From Porcipelethomonas sp964621265 (lineage in GTDB: Bacteria > Bacillota > Clostridia > Oscillospirales > Ruminococcaceae), in assembly GCA_964621265.1 (NCBI GenBank), contig CAZULQ010000017.1:1-36725 (forward strand): a DNA stretch of 36,725 nt. Direction: 5' to 3'. The notes under the pieces were generated by a model, which did not search any database, was not told the DNA's origin, and saw only the letters and a program-made list of their open reading frames with translations. The position numbers were made by a program, and so were the translations under genes. Every line of letters starts with the position of its first letter. Position 1 is the stretch's first letter. This document shows, one piece after another, positions 1 to 7,750 of the stretch.

Positions 1-72
1 AATATTAACAATGTATGAACAATCAATGAATTTGTATATAATTTGCACAAAGTTAATTAAATGATATTAAAA

Positions 73-108
73 AAACTCTCCGTATATCATAATTTATACG
101 GAGAGTTT
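73..108 (-). terminator. Terminator of the sensor kinase operon
   Basis: A 14-bp perfect stem (73-86 with 95-108) with an 8-nt loop lies just beyond the kinase stop codon. On the minus strand it is followed by TTTTAATA, so it should end the helicase-regulator-kinase transcript. Confidence 0.85.
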
Positions 109-117
109 ATTCTTTTA

Positions 118-1962
118 TTAAAGAATAACATTAAACGAGGTCATTCCATTTTCGTGTGTTGCCTTAATCACTCCATTGTGTGCATCAACAATTGATTTTG
201 CAATGTTAAGACCAAGGCCCGAACCACCTGTTTTTCTGTTTCTTGAATCATCAAGTCTGTAAAATCTGTCAAAAAGCTTGTCAAGTTTATCTGATGAAAT
301 AAAATCACTTGAATTTGCAACAACAAGCCTGATTTTTCCATTTTTCTGTTCTGATGAGACGATAACCTTTATAACTCCGTTTTCAGTTGAATATTTCTGA
401 GCATTATCAAGAAGAATATTAACAAGCTGCTTGATTTTGTCAAGGTCGCCCTTGTACATAATATTCTCTTCAATTTCAGTCTCAAGCTGTTTACCCTGCT
501 CGAAAACAATCGCTTCATACTGCAGGCAGATACTCGAAACAACATCGCTCAGGTCAAACTGGCTAGCAACCATTTTCATCTGGTTTGAGTCACACTTAGC
601 AATATAGAGCATGCTGTTGACAAGCTTTGTCATTCTTGCTGTTTCATCCTTAATGTATCCAAGCCACTTCGACTGATTCTGAACAGTATCACTTGAATTT
701 GAAAGAATAACATCAGTATTTGCCTGAATAACAGTCAGCGGTGTTTTCAGCTCATGCGATGCGTCCGCAACAAACTGCTTCTGCTTCTGCCATGCTGTAT
801 CAACCGGCTTTATAGTCCAGTTGGCAAGCAGAACACTGAGACAGAATATGATAACAATACCAACGCTCGCAATAATAATGAAGATAAACAGCAGTCTGTT
901 AATCGTAGAAATTTCAAGCGTTCTGTCAAGCATTATAAGACGCATTCCACCGATTTTTCTGATGTTTTCCTGCTTCATGTATCTTAAATCATGTTTTCCG
1001 ACAGTAACAGTTCCCCTGTCATCATCATCTGACATAATTTCAGTTGCTGCCGCCTTAACAGCTTCCTCGTCTATATCATCAATATATTCATAAAAAAGTT
1101 TTTCAACATCATTCTGATTGCTGAAATCAAGAATTATATAAGGTCTTTTTACATTACCCTTATAAGGGTCAGGCTTTTCTTCAGGCAGTTCCGGTGGAAC
1201 AGGCTTGTCAGGCATCTGTATCTGACCATGAGTCTCCTTTTCAGTCTGACTCTCTGTCACCTCGCCTGTTTCATCAGTCGGCTGAGAAGTTTCATTTTCA
1301 ACCGGCGGCTGAGTAGGCCCCTGTGTTGCACTCTGAGTTTCATTCTGAACAGGTGCCTGTGTCTGCCCCTGTGTTGCGCCCTGCGTATTTCCTTGCGTCG
1401 GGCTTTGTGTATTTTCCTCTGTTTCATCAGCAACAGGCTGAGTCGGCTCGACCTTCTCAGTCGGTTCAATCACAGGCTGAGTCGGAATTTCAGGGAAAAA
1501 CGGCTCAGTCGGGAATATGTCTTCACGCGGAGGGAATGTTGGTCTCTGATTATCGGGATTATACTGGTCATCAGGATTATAAGGGTCATACCTGTCATCA
1601 TTTTCGTCCCGATAATCGCCCTTCGGATAAAGCTCGTTATAATATTCTTCGTAATACTCCTCATAATCCTCATAATCCTCCTGAGCATCAGTACTACTTT
1701 CCGTAAGCTTTACAAGCGACATATTCTGAACTTCCAGAACAGTTTCAGGGATTTCAAGAGCAAATCCCGGTTCATTCACAGGCTGCGGCTCAGGTTCTCT
1801 CATACCGTTGTTCTCATGAAGAATCGACTCCATAAGCTCGTATGAAATATCAACCTCTGAGCTGTACATATACGCAAAAATGCCTGTAAGCACACTAATG
1901 AGCACAGCTGAAAGTATGCTCATATTAACTGCAATAAATCTTCGCCTGAGTTTTTTAATCAT
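118..1962 (-). CDS. Membrane sensor histidine kinase with large low-complexity extracellular region
   Basis: Two-component sensor kinase of 614 aa. TM1 is about residues 10-32 and TM2 about 357-381. The kinase core follows TM2 almost directly, with no clear HAMP domain: H-box FVADASHELKTPLTV with phospho-accepting His403, N-box QLVNILLDNAQKYS, and G-box GGSGLGLNIAKSIVDAH. The roughly 325-residue outside part is odd. Residues 96-137 are very rich in Tyr, Asp and Glu. Residues 141-265 are a Pro/Thr/Gln/Glu stretch with many TQ pairs, like a cell-wall-spanning stalk. A membrane-proximal folded part (about 270-350) may be the sensor. It starts directly after the stop of the response regulator, so the two are a translationally linked pair. 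The signal sensed is unknown. The kinase call is sure; the role of the stalk is inference. Confidence 0.95.
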   Translation of the reverse strand: MIKKLRRRFIAVNMSILSAVLISVLTGIFAYMYSSEVDISYELMESILHENNGMREPEPQPVNEPGFALEIPETVLEVQNMSLVKLTESSTDAQEDYEDYEEYYEEYYNELYPKGDYRDENDDRYDPYNPDDQYNPDNQRPTFPPREDIFPTEPFFPEIPTQPVIEPTEKVEPTQPVADETEENTQSPTQGNTQGATQGQTQAPVQNETQSATQGPTQPPVENETSQPTDETGEVTESQTEKETHGQIQMPDKPVPPELPEEKPDPYKGNVKRPYIILDFSNQNDVEKLFYEYIDDIDEEAVKAAATEIMSDDDDRGTVTVGKHDLRYMKQENIRKIGGMRLIMLDRTLEISTINRLLFIFIIIASVGIVIIFCLSVLLANWTIKPVDTAWQKQKQFVADASHELKTPLTVIQANTDVILSNSSDTVQNQSKWLGYIKDETARMTKLVNSMLYIAKCDSNQMKMVASQFDLSDVVSSICLQYEAIVFEQGKQLETEIEENIMYKGDLDKIKQLVNILLDNAQKYSTENGVIKVIVSSEQKNGKIRLVVANSSDFISSDKLDKLFDRFYRLDDSRNRKTGGSGLGLNIAKSIVDAHNGVIKATHENGMTSFNVIL

Positions 1963-2637
1963 TTAAGACTCCTCCAGACGATACCCTACTCCCCTTACAG
2001 TTTTAATCTGAGCCACAGAATGAATATGACGAAGTTTTTTTCTGAGAAAAGATATGTAAACCTCAACGTTATTGTATTCAGCGTCCGAGTCATATCCCCA
2101 GATTTTTTCGATCATCATTTCCTTGCTTATAACCTTGTTCGGGTTATTGAGCAGATACTCCATAATACTGAACTCTTTAAGTCCCAGATTAAGAGAATTC
2201 CCCTGACATGCAAGCTCATAGGTCTGTAAATTCAGGCTTACATCAGAAAATCTGACTGTATTGTCACTCACAGCGTTTTCCGTTCTTCTGGAAAGTGAGC
2301 GCACTCTCGCAAGGAGTTCTTCCATTGCAAAAGGCTTTGTCAGATAATCATCAGCACCCAGATCAAGACCCTTGACCTTGTCGGAAATCTCGTCCTTCGC
2401 AGTAAGCATCATAACAGGACATTTTATCCCGTTTTTTCTTATCTCACGAAGTATCTCAAGACCATTCATACCGGGAAGCATGATATCCAATAGTATAATG
2501 TCATAGATACCGGTTATAGCGTTGTCATAACCGCTTTCGCCATCATAACAGGTATCAACCAGATACTTATTTTTCGTAAGGATATGGGCAAGAGCCTCAG
2601 CAATAGCCTCCTCGTCCTCAACAACCAATATTCTCAT
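1963..2637 (-). CDS. OmpR/PhoB-family response regulator
   Basis: Response regulator of 224 aa, the partner of the adjacent kinase. The receiver domain is residues 1-115, with the acidic pocket VVEDEE, phospho-acceptor Asp51 (LLDIMLPG) and the conserved Lys in DDYLTKPF. A winged-helix DNA-binding domain fills about 128-224 and ends in the typical KTVRGVGYRLEE. A GGGAGGAAT ribosome site precedes the ATG. The gene begins 20 bp after the helicase stop and its stop codon abuts the kinase start, so all three are probably co-transcribed. The target genes cannot be told from this sequence. Confidence 0.95.
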   Translation of the reverse strand: MRILVVEDEEAIAEALAHILTKNKYLVDTCYDGESGYDNAITGIYDIILLDIMLPGMNGLEILREIRKNGIKCPVMMLTAKDEISDKVKGLDLGADDYLTKPFAMEELLARVRSLSRRTENAVSDNTVRFSDVSLNLQTYELACQGNSLNLGLKEFSIMEYLLNNPNKVISKEMMIEKIWGYDSDAEYNNVEVYISFLRKKLRHIHSVAQIKTVRGVGYRLEES

Positions 2638-2657
2638 AATTCCTCCCGGATAAATCT

Positions 2658-4421
2658 CTATCTCTTTTTATGCGGACCCGCATGGCGTTTTTTTCCGCCG
2701 CCATGTCTGCCGTTTCTGAAGGAGTTGTTTTTATTTCCTCTCCTGTCAGATTTTTTATCTCTGTAATCTCTGTGTTCCCTGTTATCTCTGCGGTTTCTGC
2801 CACCCTGTCTGTCATGTTTTTCAGATTCATAAAGCTTGACAGTAACCTTGTTGCCATTAATACGGCTGTTCTGCATGGAATCTATGATGTACATACATTC
2901 CGAATCGGGAACCTCAACGGTTGTGTGTCTGTCATGAATATCAATCTTGCCGAAATCCTTTCCCGACATACCCGTTGCATCAACGAGTGCACCGAGAATG
3001 AAGTTAGGCGCAATTCTGTGCGCTCTTCCGACGCTGATATCAACTCTGACAGTTTTTCCGCTGCCATTATTTTTTCTGCTGCGTTTTTCCGCAGTTTTGT
3101 ACACTTCCGAACGTACATCAGGAATATTTTTGATTTCCCTCATGATTTTTCTGCTGCAAAGTGCTCTTGCGGCATCCTCAGCCGATACTCCCCTGTCAGC
3201 AAGAAGCTGCATAAAACGCTGTGTTTCCGAAGACAAATCCCTCTGAACATATTCACAGATTTTATCGGCAAATGCCTCAAGCTTGGAGCCGATAATCTCG
3301 GACTTTTCAGGAAGCACCTTTTCAGGAATATCCGATTTTGTATATTTGGCAAGTGCCTTTATAGCAGAAATCTGTTTTCTGCCGGAAATAAGGGTATAAG
3401 CCTTACCGGATTTACCGGCTCTGCCTGTTCTTCCGATACGGTGAATATAGTATTCATTATCCTGCGGAAGGTCGTAATTGAACACGGCGTCAACGCCGCT
3501 TACATCAATACCTCTTGCGGCAACGTCTGTTGCAACAAGAACGTTGATTCTGCCCGACTTGAACGAGTTCATAACAGTCGAACGCTGAAGCTGCTTCATA
3601 TCACCATGTATACCCGCTGCCTTAACGCCCTTTGTCGCCAGATATTCGGTAAGCTCATCAACCATCTTCTTTGTATTGCAGAAGACCATTGAAGAAACCG
3701 GTGCATTATAAAGCCACAGAACGTATAAAGCGTCCGCTTTTTTACCGCTGCTTACAACATAGAATGACTGGTCAATCGCCTCAACGGTACGGCTTTTTGA
3801 AAGCGTTTTAATAACAACAGGTGATTTCTGATAGTTTTCGGTAATAGCCATAATCTCGGGCGGCATAGTTGCCGAAAATAAAATTGTCTGGCGTTCCTCA
3901 GGGACATACTGCAGAATCTCTTCAATGTCCTCACGGAAGCCCATATTAAGCATTTCGTCCGCTTCATCAAGAATAATGGTCTCCAGAGAGCCAAGCTTTA
4001 AGGTGCGGCGTCTGATGTGGTCCATAACACGTCCCGGAGTACCCACAACAACATTTGCGCCTCTTTTAAGTTCACGAATCTGCTTATCCATTGCGGCACC
4101 GCCATACACAGCGGAAACCTTCACCCACGGCATACACGCCGAAAACTTCTTAATCTCGTCCGCCGCCTGCACAGCAAGCTCTCTTGTCGGACAAAGTATA
4201 AGGGTATTAACCCCCTCACAGCCTTCACGGCTGATTCTTTCAACGGCAGGAATTCCGAACGCCGCTGTCTTACCGGTACCCGTATTTGAGCGCCCGATAA
4301 CATCTTTTCCCTCTAAAATAACAGGAATACTTTTTTCCTGTATCTCCGTCATTTCACGGTATCCTATCTGTTCTACTGCTCTGAGCATTTCCTCTGAAAG
4401 CCCGATTTCTTCAAATCGCAT
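2658..4421 (-). CDS. DEAD-box ATP-dependent RNA helicase (DeaD/CsdA type)
   Basis: ATP-dependent RNA helicase of 587 aa, likely acting in ribosome assembly or RNA decay and in cold adaptation, as DeaD/CshA relatives do. Visible motifs in order: Q-motif near residue 28, Walker A SNTGTGKT (Lys51), PTRELAVQ, GTPGRVMDH, LDEADEML, SAT, then helicase C with ATDVAARGIDV and HRIGRTGRAG. A DbpA-type RNA-binding domain follows (about 455-530, RVDISVGRAHRIAPNFILGA), then a 50-residue Arg/Lys/Gly/Asp-rich tail, probably an unstructured RNA-binding extension. It leads the operon with the two-component genes downstream (20-bp gap). Two consensus promoters read into it. The start ATG at 4421 has AAAGGAAA upstream. 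Confidence 0.95.
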   Translation of the reverse strand: MRFEEIGLSEEMLRAVEQIGYREMTEIQEKSIPVILEGKDVIGRSNTGTGKTAAFGIPAVERISREGCEGVNTLILCPTRELAVQAADEIKKFSACMPWVKVSAVYGGAAMDKQIRELKRGANVVVGTPGRVMDHIRRRTLKLGSLETIILDEADEMLNMGFREDIEEILQYVPEERQTILFSATMPPEIMAITENYQKSPVVIKTLSKSRTVEAIDQSFYVVSSGKKADALYVLWLYNAPVSSMVFCNTKKMVDELTEYLATKGVKAAGIHGDMKQLQRSTVMNSFKSGRINVLVATDVAARGIDVSGVDAVFNYDLPQDNEYYIHRIGRTGRAGKSGKAYTLISGRKQISAIKALAKYTKSDIPEKVLPEKSEIIGSKLEAFADKICEYVQRDLSSETQRFMQLLADRGVSAEDAARALCSRKIMREIKNIPDVRSEVYKTAEKRSRKNNGSGKTVRVDISVGRAHRIAPNFILGALVDATGMSGKDFGKIDIHDRHTTVEVPDSECMYIIDSMQNSRINGNKVTVKLYESEKHDRQGGRNRRDNREHRDYRDKKSDRRGNKNNSFRNGRHGGGKKRHAGPHKKR

Positions 4422-4463
4422 TCAACATTTCCTTTCATCTGTTCTATTTCAGCTTATCAAATT

Positions 4464-4492
4464 ATTATATCACAAAACAGACTTAAAGTCAA
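4464..4492 (-). promoter_or_regulatory. Proximal sigma-A promoter of the helicase operon
   Basis: On the minus strand, -35 TTGACT (4487-4492), a 17-nt spacer and -10 TATAAT (4464-4469), with an extended -10 TG one base upstream. Transcription would start about 35 nt before the helicase ATG. Confidence 0.8.
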
Positions 4493-4526
4493 TATAGCGG
4501 AAAACCCGGCAGTTATATCTATGTTT

Positions 4527-4555
4527 ATTATAACATAAAACAATTTTTTCGTCAA
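4527..4555 (-). promoter_or_regulatory. Distal sigma-A promoter of the helicase operon
   Basis: On the minus strand, -35 TTGACG (4550-4555), a 17-nt spacer and -10 TATAAT (4527-4532). The -35 box directly follows the U-tract of the LRR gene terminator. A near copy of this arrangement lies at 6206-6262. Confidence 0.75.
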
Positions 4556-4562
4556 TAAAAAA

Positions 4563-4586
4563 TGCACACGGATTTCTCCGTGTGCA
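4563..4586 (-). terminator. Terminator of the LRR-dockerin gene
   Basis: A 9-10 bp stem (4563-4572 with 4577-4586) with a 4-nt loop; on the minus strand the loop is GAAA. It is followed by ATTTTTTATTG on that strand. It belongs to the family of four hairpins with the same tip described in the findings. Confidence 0.9.
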
Positions 4587-4593
4587 GATTAAT

Positions 4594-6171
4594 TTATGCC
4601 ATCATATATCTTGCAATTTCAATTACGTCATAAAGATTAACTGTTCCGTCGCCGTTGTAGTCAGCAGCTTCAATTTCATCATCTGTGAAATCTGCTGTTT
4701 CCATAATATATCTGCAAATCTGGATTGCGTCATAAAGATTGACTTTTTCGTCACCTGTCACGTCGCCCACAACATATTCAGGGATATATTCTCCAAGAGA
4801 AACGAAGCTTCTTCCATAAGTTTCCGCATACGCCGCCGCTGATGAACCATCATATCCGTAAATTACAGCTTCTGTGTTTGAGATAGTATTAGCGTTACCC
4901 CAGATAGCACAATTAGGGTTATCAAATCTTACTCCCTTAAGGCTTGTACAGTTGTAAAAAGCATTTTCACCAACTGTTTTAACACTCATCGGAAGTCTTA
5001 CAGATAAAAGCTCTGTGCAATTCTCAAATGCTTTCGCACCGATTTCCCTGACAGGAACTCCCTCAATCTCTTCAGGGAATGTACCCTCAGTTGCCCATGG
5101 ATAGCAGTCTGTGATTTTTGCATAATCGTTTTTGCCGTCCAAGTCCGCGTCAACTATTTCATATATCAGATTAGGCTCAATGTCTGTAACTTCAATATCA
5201 TCAATCGGGAAGAACTCATGATTATTGTTCCATGCATAAACATGCGCTGTTGAGAACCAAGGTGCATAAATTACTGCCCCTCTGGTAATAGAAGAAAATT
5301 CACAGTCTGCACCTTCAATTCTTACTGTTTTAAAGCTTGAATAATCGAAAGCGGCGCCGATAACCTTAACATTTTCCGGAATCACTATGTCTACAAGGTT
5401 TCCACAGCCTCTGAACACCTGGAAACCCATCTCTGTAACTCCTTTTCCGATTGTAACGCTTGAAAGACTTGAACATCCTTCAAACGAATTGGTACCAATA
5501 AATGTAATACTGTCAGGAATCACAATACTTTCAAGCTTTCCGCAACCTGCAAAAAAACCATAATGAATATTACCACCCCTAGTGTATGACGGTAATGATG
5601 TCATATTCTCAGAAAGCTTTGCACTTTCCAGTGAAGCACAGCCATTAAACACACCACCCTTAACTTCTGTTACACTGTCAGGGATTACTACAGATGTAAG
5701 AGCAGTACGTGCAAACGCGTATACGCCAATGCTTGTAAGACTATCAGGAAGCGTTACTTCCGCAAGGGATGTACAAGATTCAAATGCATTATCCTCAATA
5801 GTTGTAACACCGTTACCAAATGTTAAATCTGTGAGAGCTGTGCAGTTAAAGAATGCGCTTGCTCCGATGTTTGTAACGCTGTCAGGGATTGTAACGCTTG
5901 TAATGCTTTTGTTTTCACTGAACGCATTGTCTGCGATGCATGTAACAGGAACTCCGCCAATCGCAGCAGGAATTTCAAGAGTTGTCGCCGCTGCGTCACA
6001 GCCTGTGATTTCTACATAGTCGTATGTGCCGTCCATTAACTCGTCAATTGACACATATGTCAGATTTTCATAAGTTGAGTCTGCGGCACTTGCAACCAGA
6101 GCTAACTCTGAAAACGCATTTGTTATGCAAACCGCCGCCATAACAGCCGCAAATTTCTTTTTAATGTTCAT
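4594..6171 (-). CDS. Secreted BspA-type leucine-rich-repeat protein with C-terminal type I dockerin
   Basis: Exported protein of 525 aa. The signal peptide is about residues 1-29 (MNIKKKF, then a hydrophobic stretch ending VASA). The body is a series of BspA-like LRR_5 repeats of roughly 23 residues (pattern SVTIPDSVTNIGASAFFNC), interrupted near 330-370 by a DADLDGKNDYAKITDC segment. The last 60 residues are a duplicated calcium-binding dockerin: DVTGDEKVNLYDAIQICRYI and DYNGDGTVNLYDVIEIARYM. Dockerins bind cohesins, so the protein is likely attached to a scaffoldin or a cell-surface cohesin. LRR_5 proteins commonly bind host or plant surfaces or other proteins, but the ligand is unknown. 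No catalytic domain is seen. It is monocistronic, with its own promoter and terminator and an AAGGAGG ribosome site. Confidence 0.93.
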   Translation of the reverse strand: MNIKKKFAAVMAAVCITNAFSELALVASAADSTYENLTYVSIDELMDGTYDYVEITGCDAAATTLEIPAAIGGVPVTCIADNAFSENKSITSVTIPDSVTNIGASAFFNCTALTDLTFGNGVTTIEDNAFESCTSLAEVTLPDSLTSIGVYAFARTALTSVVIPDSVTEVKGGVFNGCASLESAKLSENMTSLPSYTRGGNIHYGFFAGCGKLESIVIPDSITFIGTNSFEGCSSLSSVTIGKGVTEMGFQVFRGCGNLVDIVIPENVKVIGAAFDYSSFKTVRIEGADCEFSSITRGAVIYAPWFSTAHVYAWNNNHEFFPIDDIEVTDIEPNLIYEIVDADLDGKNDYAKITDCYPWATEGTFPEEIEGVPVREIGAKAFENCTELLSVRLPMSVKTVGENAFYNCTSLKGVRFDNPNCAIWGNANTISNTEAVIYGYDGSSAAAYAETYGRSFVSLGEYIPEYVVGDVTGDEKVNLYDAIQICRYIMETADFTDDEIEAADYNGDGTVNLYDVIEIARYMMA

Positions 6172-6205
6172 TGAACAGTCCTCCTTAAAAAACTACAATA
6201 GTATT

Positions 6206-6234
6206 ATTCTACCATAAACCAGATATTTCGTCAA
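6206..6234 (-). promoter_or_regulatory. Sigma-A promoter of the LRR-dockerin gene
   Basis: On the minus strand, -35 TTGACG (6229-6234), 17-nt spacer, -10 TAGAAT (6206-6211), ending 34 nt before the ATG. The -35 box overlaps the end of the U-tract of the GH43 terminator. Confidence 0.75.
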
Positions 6235-6241
6235 TAAAAAA

Positions 6242-6261
6242 CACACGGATTTCTCCGTGTG
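6242..6261 (-). terminator. Terminator of the GH43 operon
   Basis: An 8-bp stem (6242-6249 with 6254-6261) with a 4-nt loop (GAAA on the minus strand), followed on that strand by TTTTTTATTG. It lies just past the GH43 stop. Confidence 0.9.
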
Positions 6262-6266
6262 CCATT

Positions 6267-7739
6267 TCAGTATTCCAGCTTAAACTGCGTAAATTCAGCC
6301 TTGTTGTTTCCCGTAGCATAAAGACCGAGGAGTGTTCCCGTAAAGCCGCCCGAAACCTCGCTTGTCAGATACTTGCCCTGACCCATTCCGAGGAACTGCT
6401 CATTTTCACCTGTTACAAGATAGAATTTATAGAAATAATTGTCCATAACAATTTTAAGAATCGCTTCATTTCCGTCAACCTCAACCGCTGACTGAACATG
6501 CTTTATACCACCGATATTGAGCTTCAACACAGCCTCTGTCTTGCTGCCGTTTTTTCTGAGCGCTATTTCATAATGCTCGTTTTCACACATGTAGGCTGTC
6601 ACGCCGCCTTCACCGCCGTCGATTTTCACATTGCAGGTGAGAGTACCGAAAAAGTCTTTCTGCCTGAGTGCAACAAATGTCGGGGAATCGGTGTCGTCAA
6701 GAGTTATATCTGTACCGTAAAGAACAGCCTTGTTGTCTGACAGTTCATAGCTTTCCATATTCGGATGGCGCATGAAACACCAGTCAATTGCCCAGTCGGT
6801 ATTTTCAAAGGTATATACCTTCTTTTCCTCCTGTACAAAATCACCCTTTATCTCATAGCTTTCTTCCGTTGTACCGTCATTGCCCGCTGCAAACCAGCCG
6901 TCATCGTTAAACTTAACAGGAGTCAGAAACACCTCTCTTCCGAGATTGTGATACGGCATCCATACATCCATCTGACGGAAACCAAGACTTAAAATAAACC
7001 AGTCTCCGTTTTTGTCCTGTATAAGGTCACCGTGACCTATGCCCTGAATTATATTTGCACCCTTGTTTCTGTTTGTCAGAACAGGATTTTTCGGATAGTT
7101 TTCAAACTCACCCCACACGCTGTCTGCTCTGGCGTATGTAATCATGTGACCATATTCCGTGCCACCCTCAGCCGCCATAAGATAATATGTACCATTGATT
7201 TTATAAAGGTGCGGACTTTCAAGATAACGTCCGCCCGAGCCCTGCCAGATACATTTTCCGGCAGTAAGCTTTTCACCTGTTTCAATGTTGATTTCACACT
7301 GAATAACTCCGCTATTGCCGTTTTCATCAACTCCGTTGCTCATGAAATAGGTTCTGCCGTCCTCAAAATAGAGCGACGGGTCAATACCGCCCTGGTCAAC
7401 GTAAATCGGCTCCGACCACTCCCCGTAGATATCATCAGTGTAGACATAGAAGTTCTGATGTGTGGTATCGTTTGTAGTAACCATGTAAAATCTGCCGTTG
7501 TTATAGCGGATTGTCGGTGCAAAAACTCCGCCGCTGCTGTTTATTTTTTCAAGCATAATCTGGCTTTTTCTCGTCAGAACATGCCCTGTCTGCTTCCAGT
7601 TTACAAGATTTTCGCTTTCAAAAAGCGGTACTCCGGGAAAATACTGAAAACTGCTGCACACCATATAGAATTTACCGTTTGCAAAACAAACGCTCGGGTC
7701 AGGATAAAAGCCTTTTAAAACAGGATTTGTATATTTCAT
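6267..7739 (-). CDS. Cytosolic glycoside hydrolase family 43 (beta-xylosidase/arabinofuranosidase type)
   Basis: Five-bladed propeller glycosidase of about 490 aa, probably releasing xylose or arabinose from imported hemicellulose oligosaccharides. The start NPVLKGFYPDPSVC carries the GH43 general-base Asp. The pK-tuning Asp is in GGIDPSLYF and the acid Glu in YLESPHLYK. The C-terminal part from about residue 315 looks like the concanavalin-like beta-sandwich that caps many xylosidases. There is no signal peptide and no dockerin, so it acts inside the cell. I chose ATG 7739 (MKYTNPV, with AGAGGAAC upstream). The frame stays open to 7835, but that extension lies inside the protease gene and does not resemble GH43. 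It sits 11 bp after the protease stop, so it is probably the last gene of the regulator-protease operon. The exact substrate is not determined. Confidence 0.9.
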   Translation of the reverse strand: MKYTNPVLKGFYPDPSVCFANGKFYMVCSSFQYFPGVPLFESENLVNWKQTGHVLTRKSQIMLEKINSSGGVFAPTIRYNNGRFYMVTTNDTTHQNFYVYTDDIYGEWSEPIYVDQGGIDPSLYFEDGRTYFMSNGVDENGNSGVIQCEINIETGEKLTAGKCIWQGSGGRYLESPHLYKINGTYYLMAAEGGTEYGHMITYARADSVWGEFENYPKNPVLTNRNKGANIIQGIGHGDLIQDKNGDWFILSLGFRQMDVWMPYHNLGREVFLTPVKFNDDGWFAAGNDGTTEESYEIKGDFVQEEKKVYTFENTDWAIDWCFMRHPNMESYELSDNKAVLYGTDITLDDTDSPTFVALRQKDFFGTLTCNVKIDGGEGGVTAYMCENEHYEIALRKNGSKTEAVLKLNIGGIKHVQSAVEVDGNEAILKIVMDNYFYKFYLVTGENEQFLGMGQGKYLTSEVSGGFTGTLLGLYATGNNKAEFTQFKLEY

Positions 7740-7750
7740 TTTTGTTCCTC

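Noticed and set aside
1228..1845. Long open frame on the plus strand opposite the sensor kinase
   Set aside because: It lies over the low-complexity stalk; its product is a run of Arg, Leu, Ser and Ile with no domain, and no ribosome site precedes it. It is a composition artefact.
2670..3692. 340-codon open frame on the plus strand opposite the helicase
   Set aside because: The antisense strand carries a complete, motif-rich DEAD-box helicase; the plus product has no recognisable feature and no ribosome site.
7032..7718. 228-codon open frame opposite the GH43 gene
   Set aside because: No start signal or similarity; GH43 catalytic residues are intact on the minus strand.
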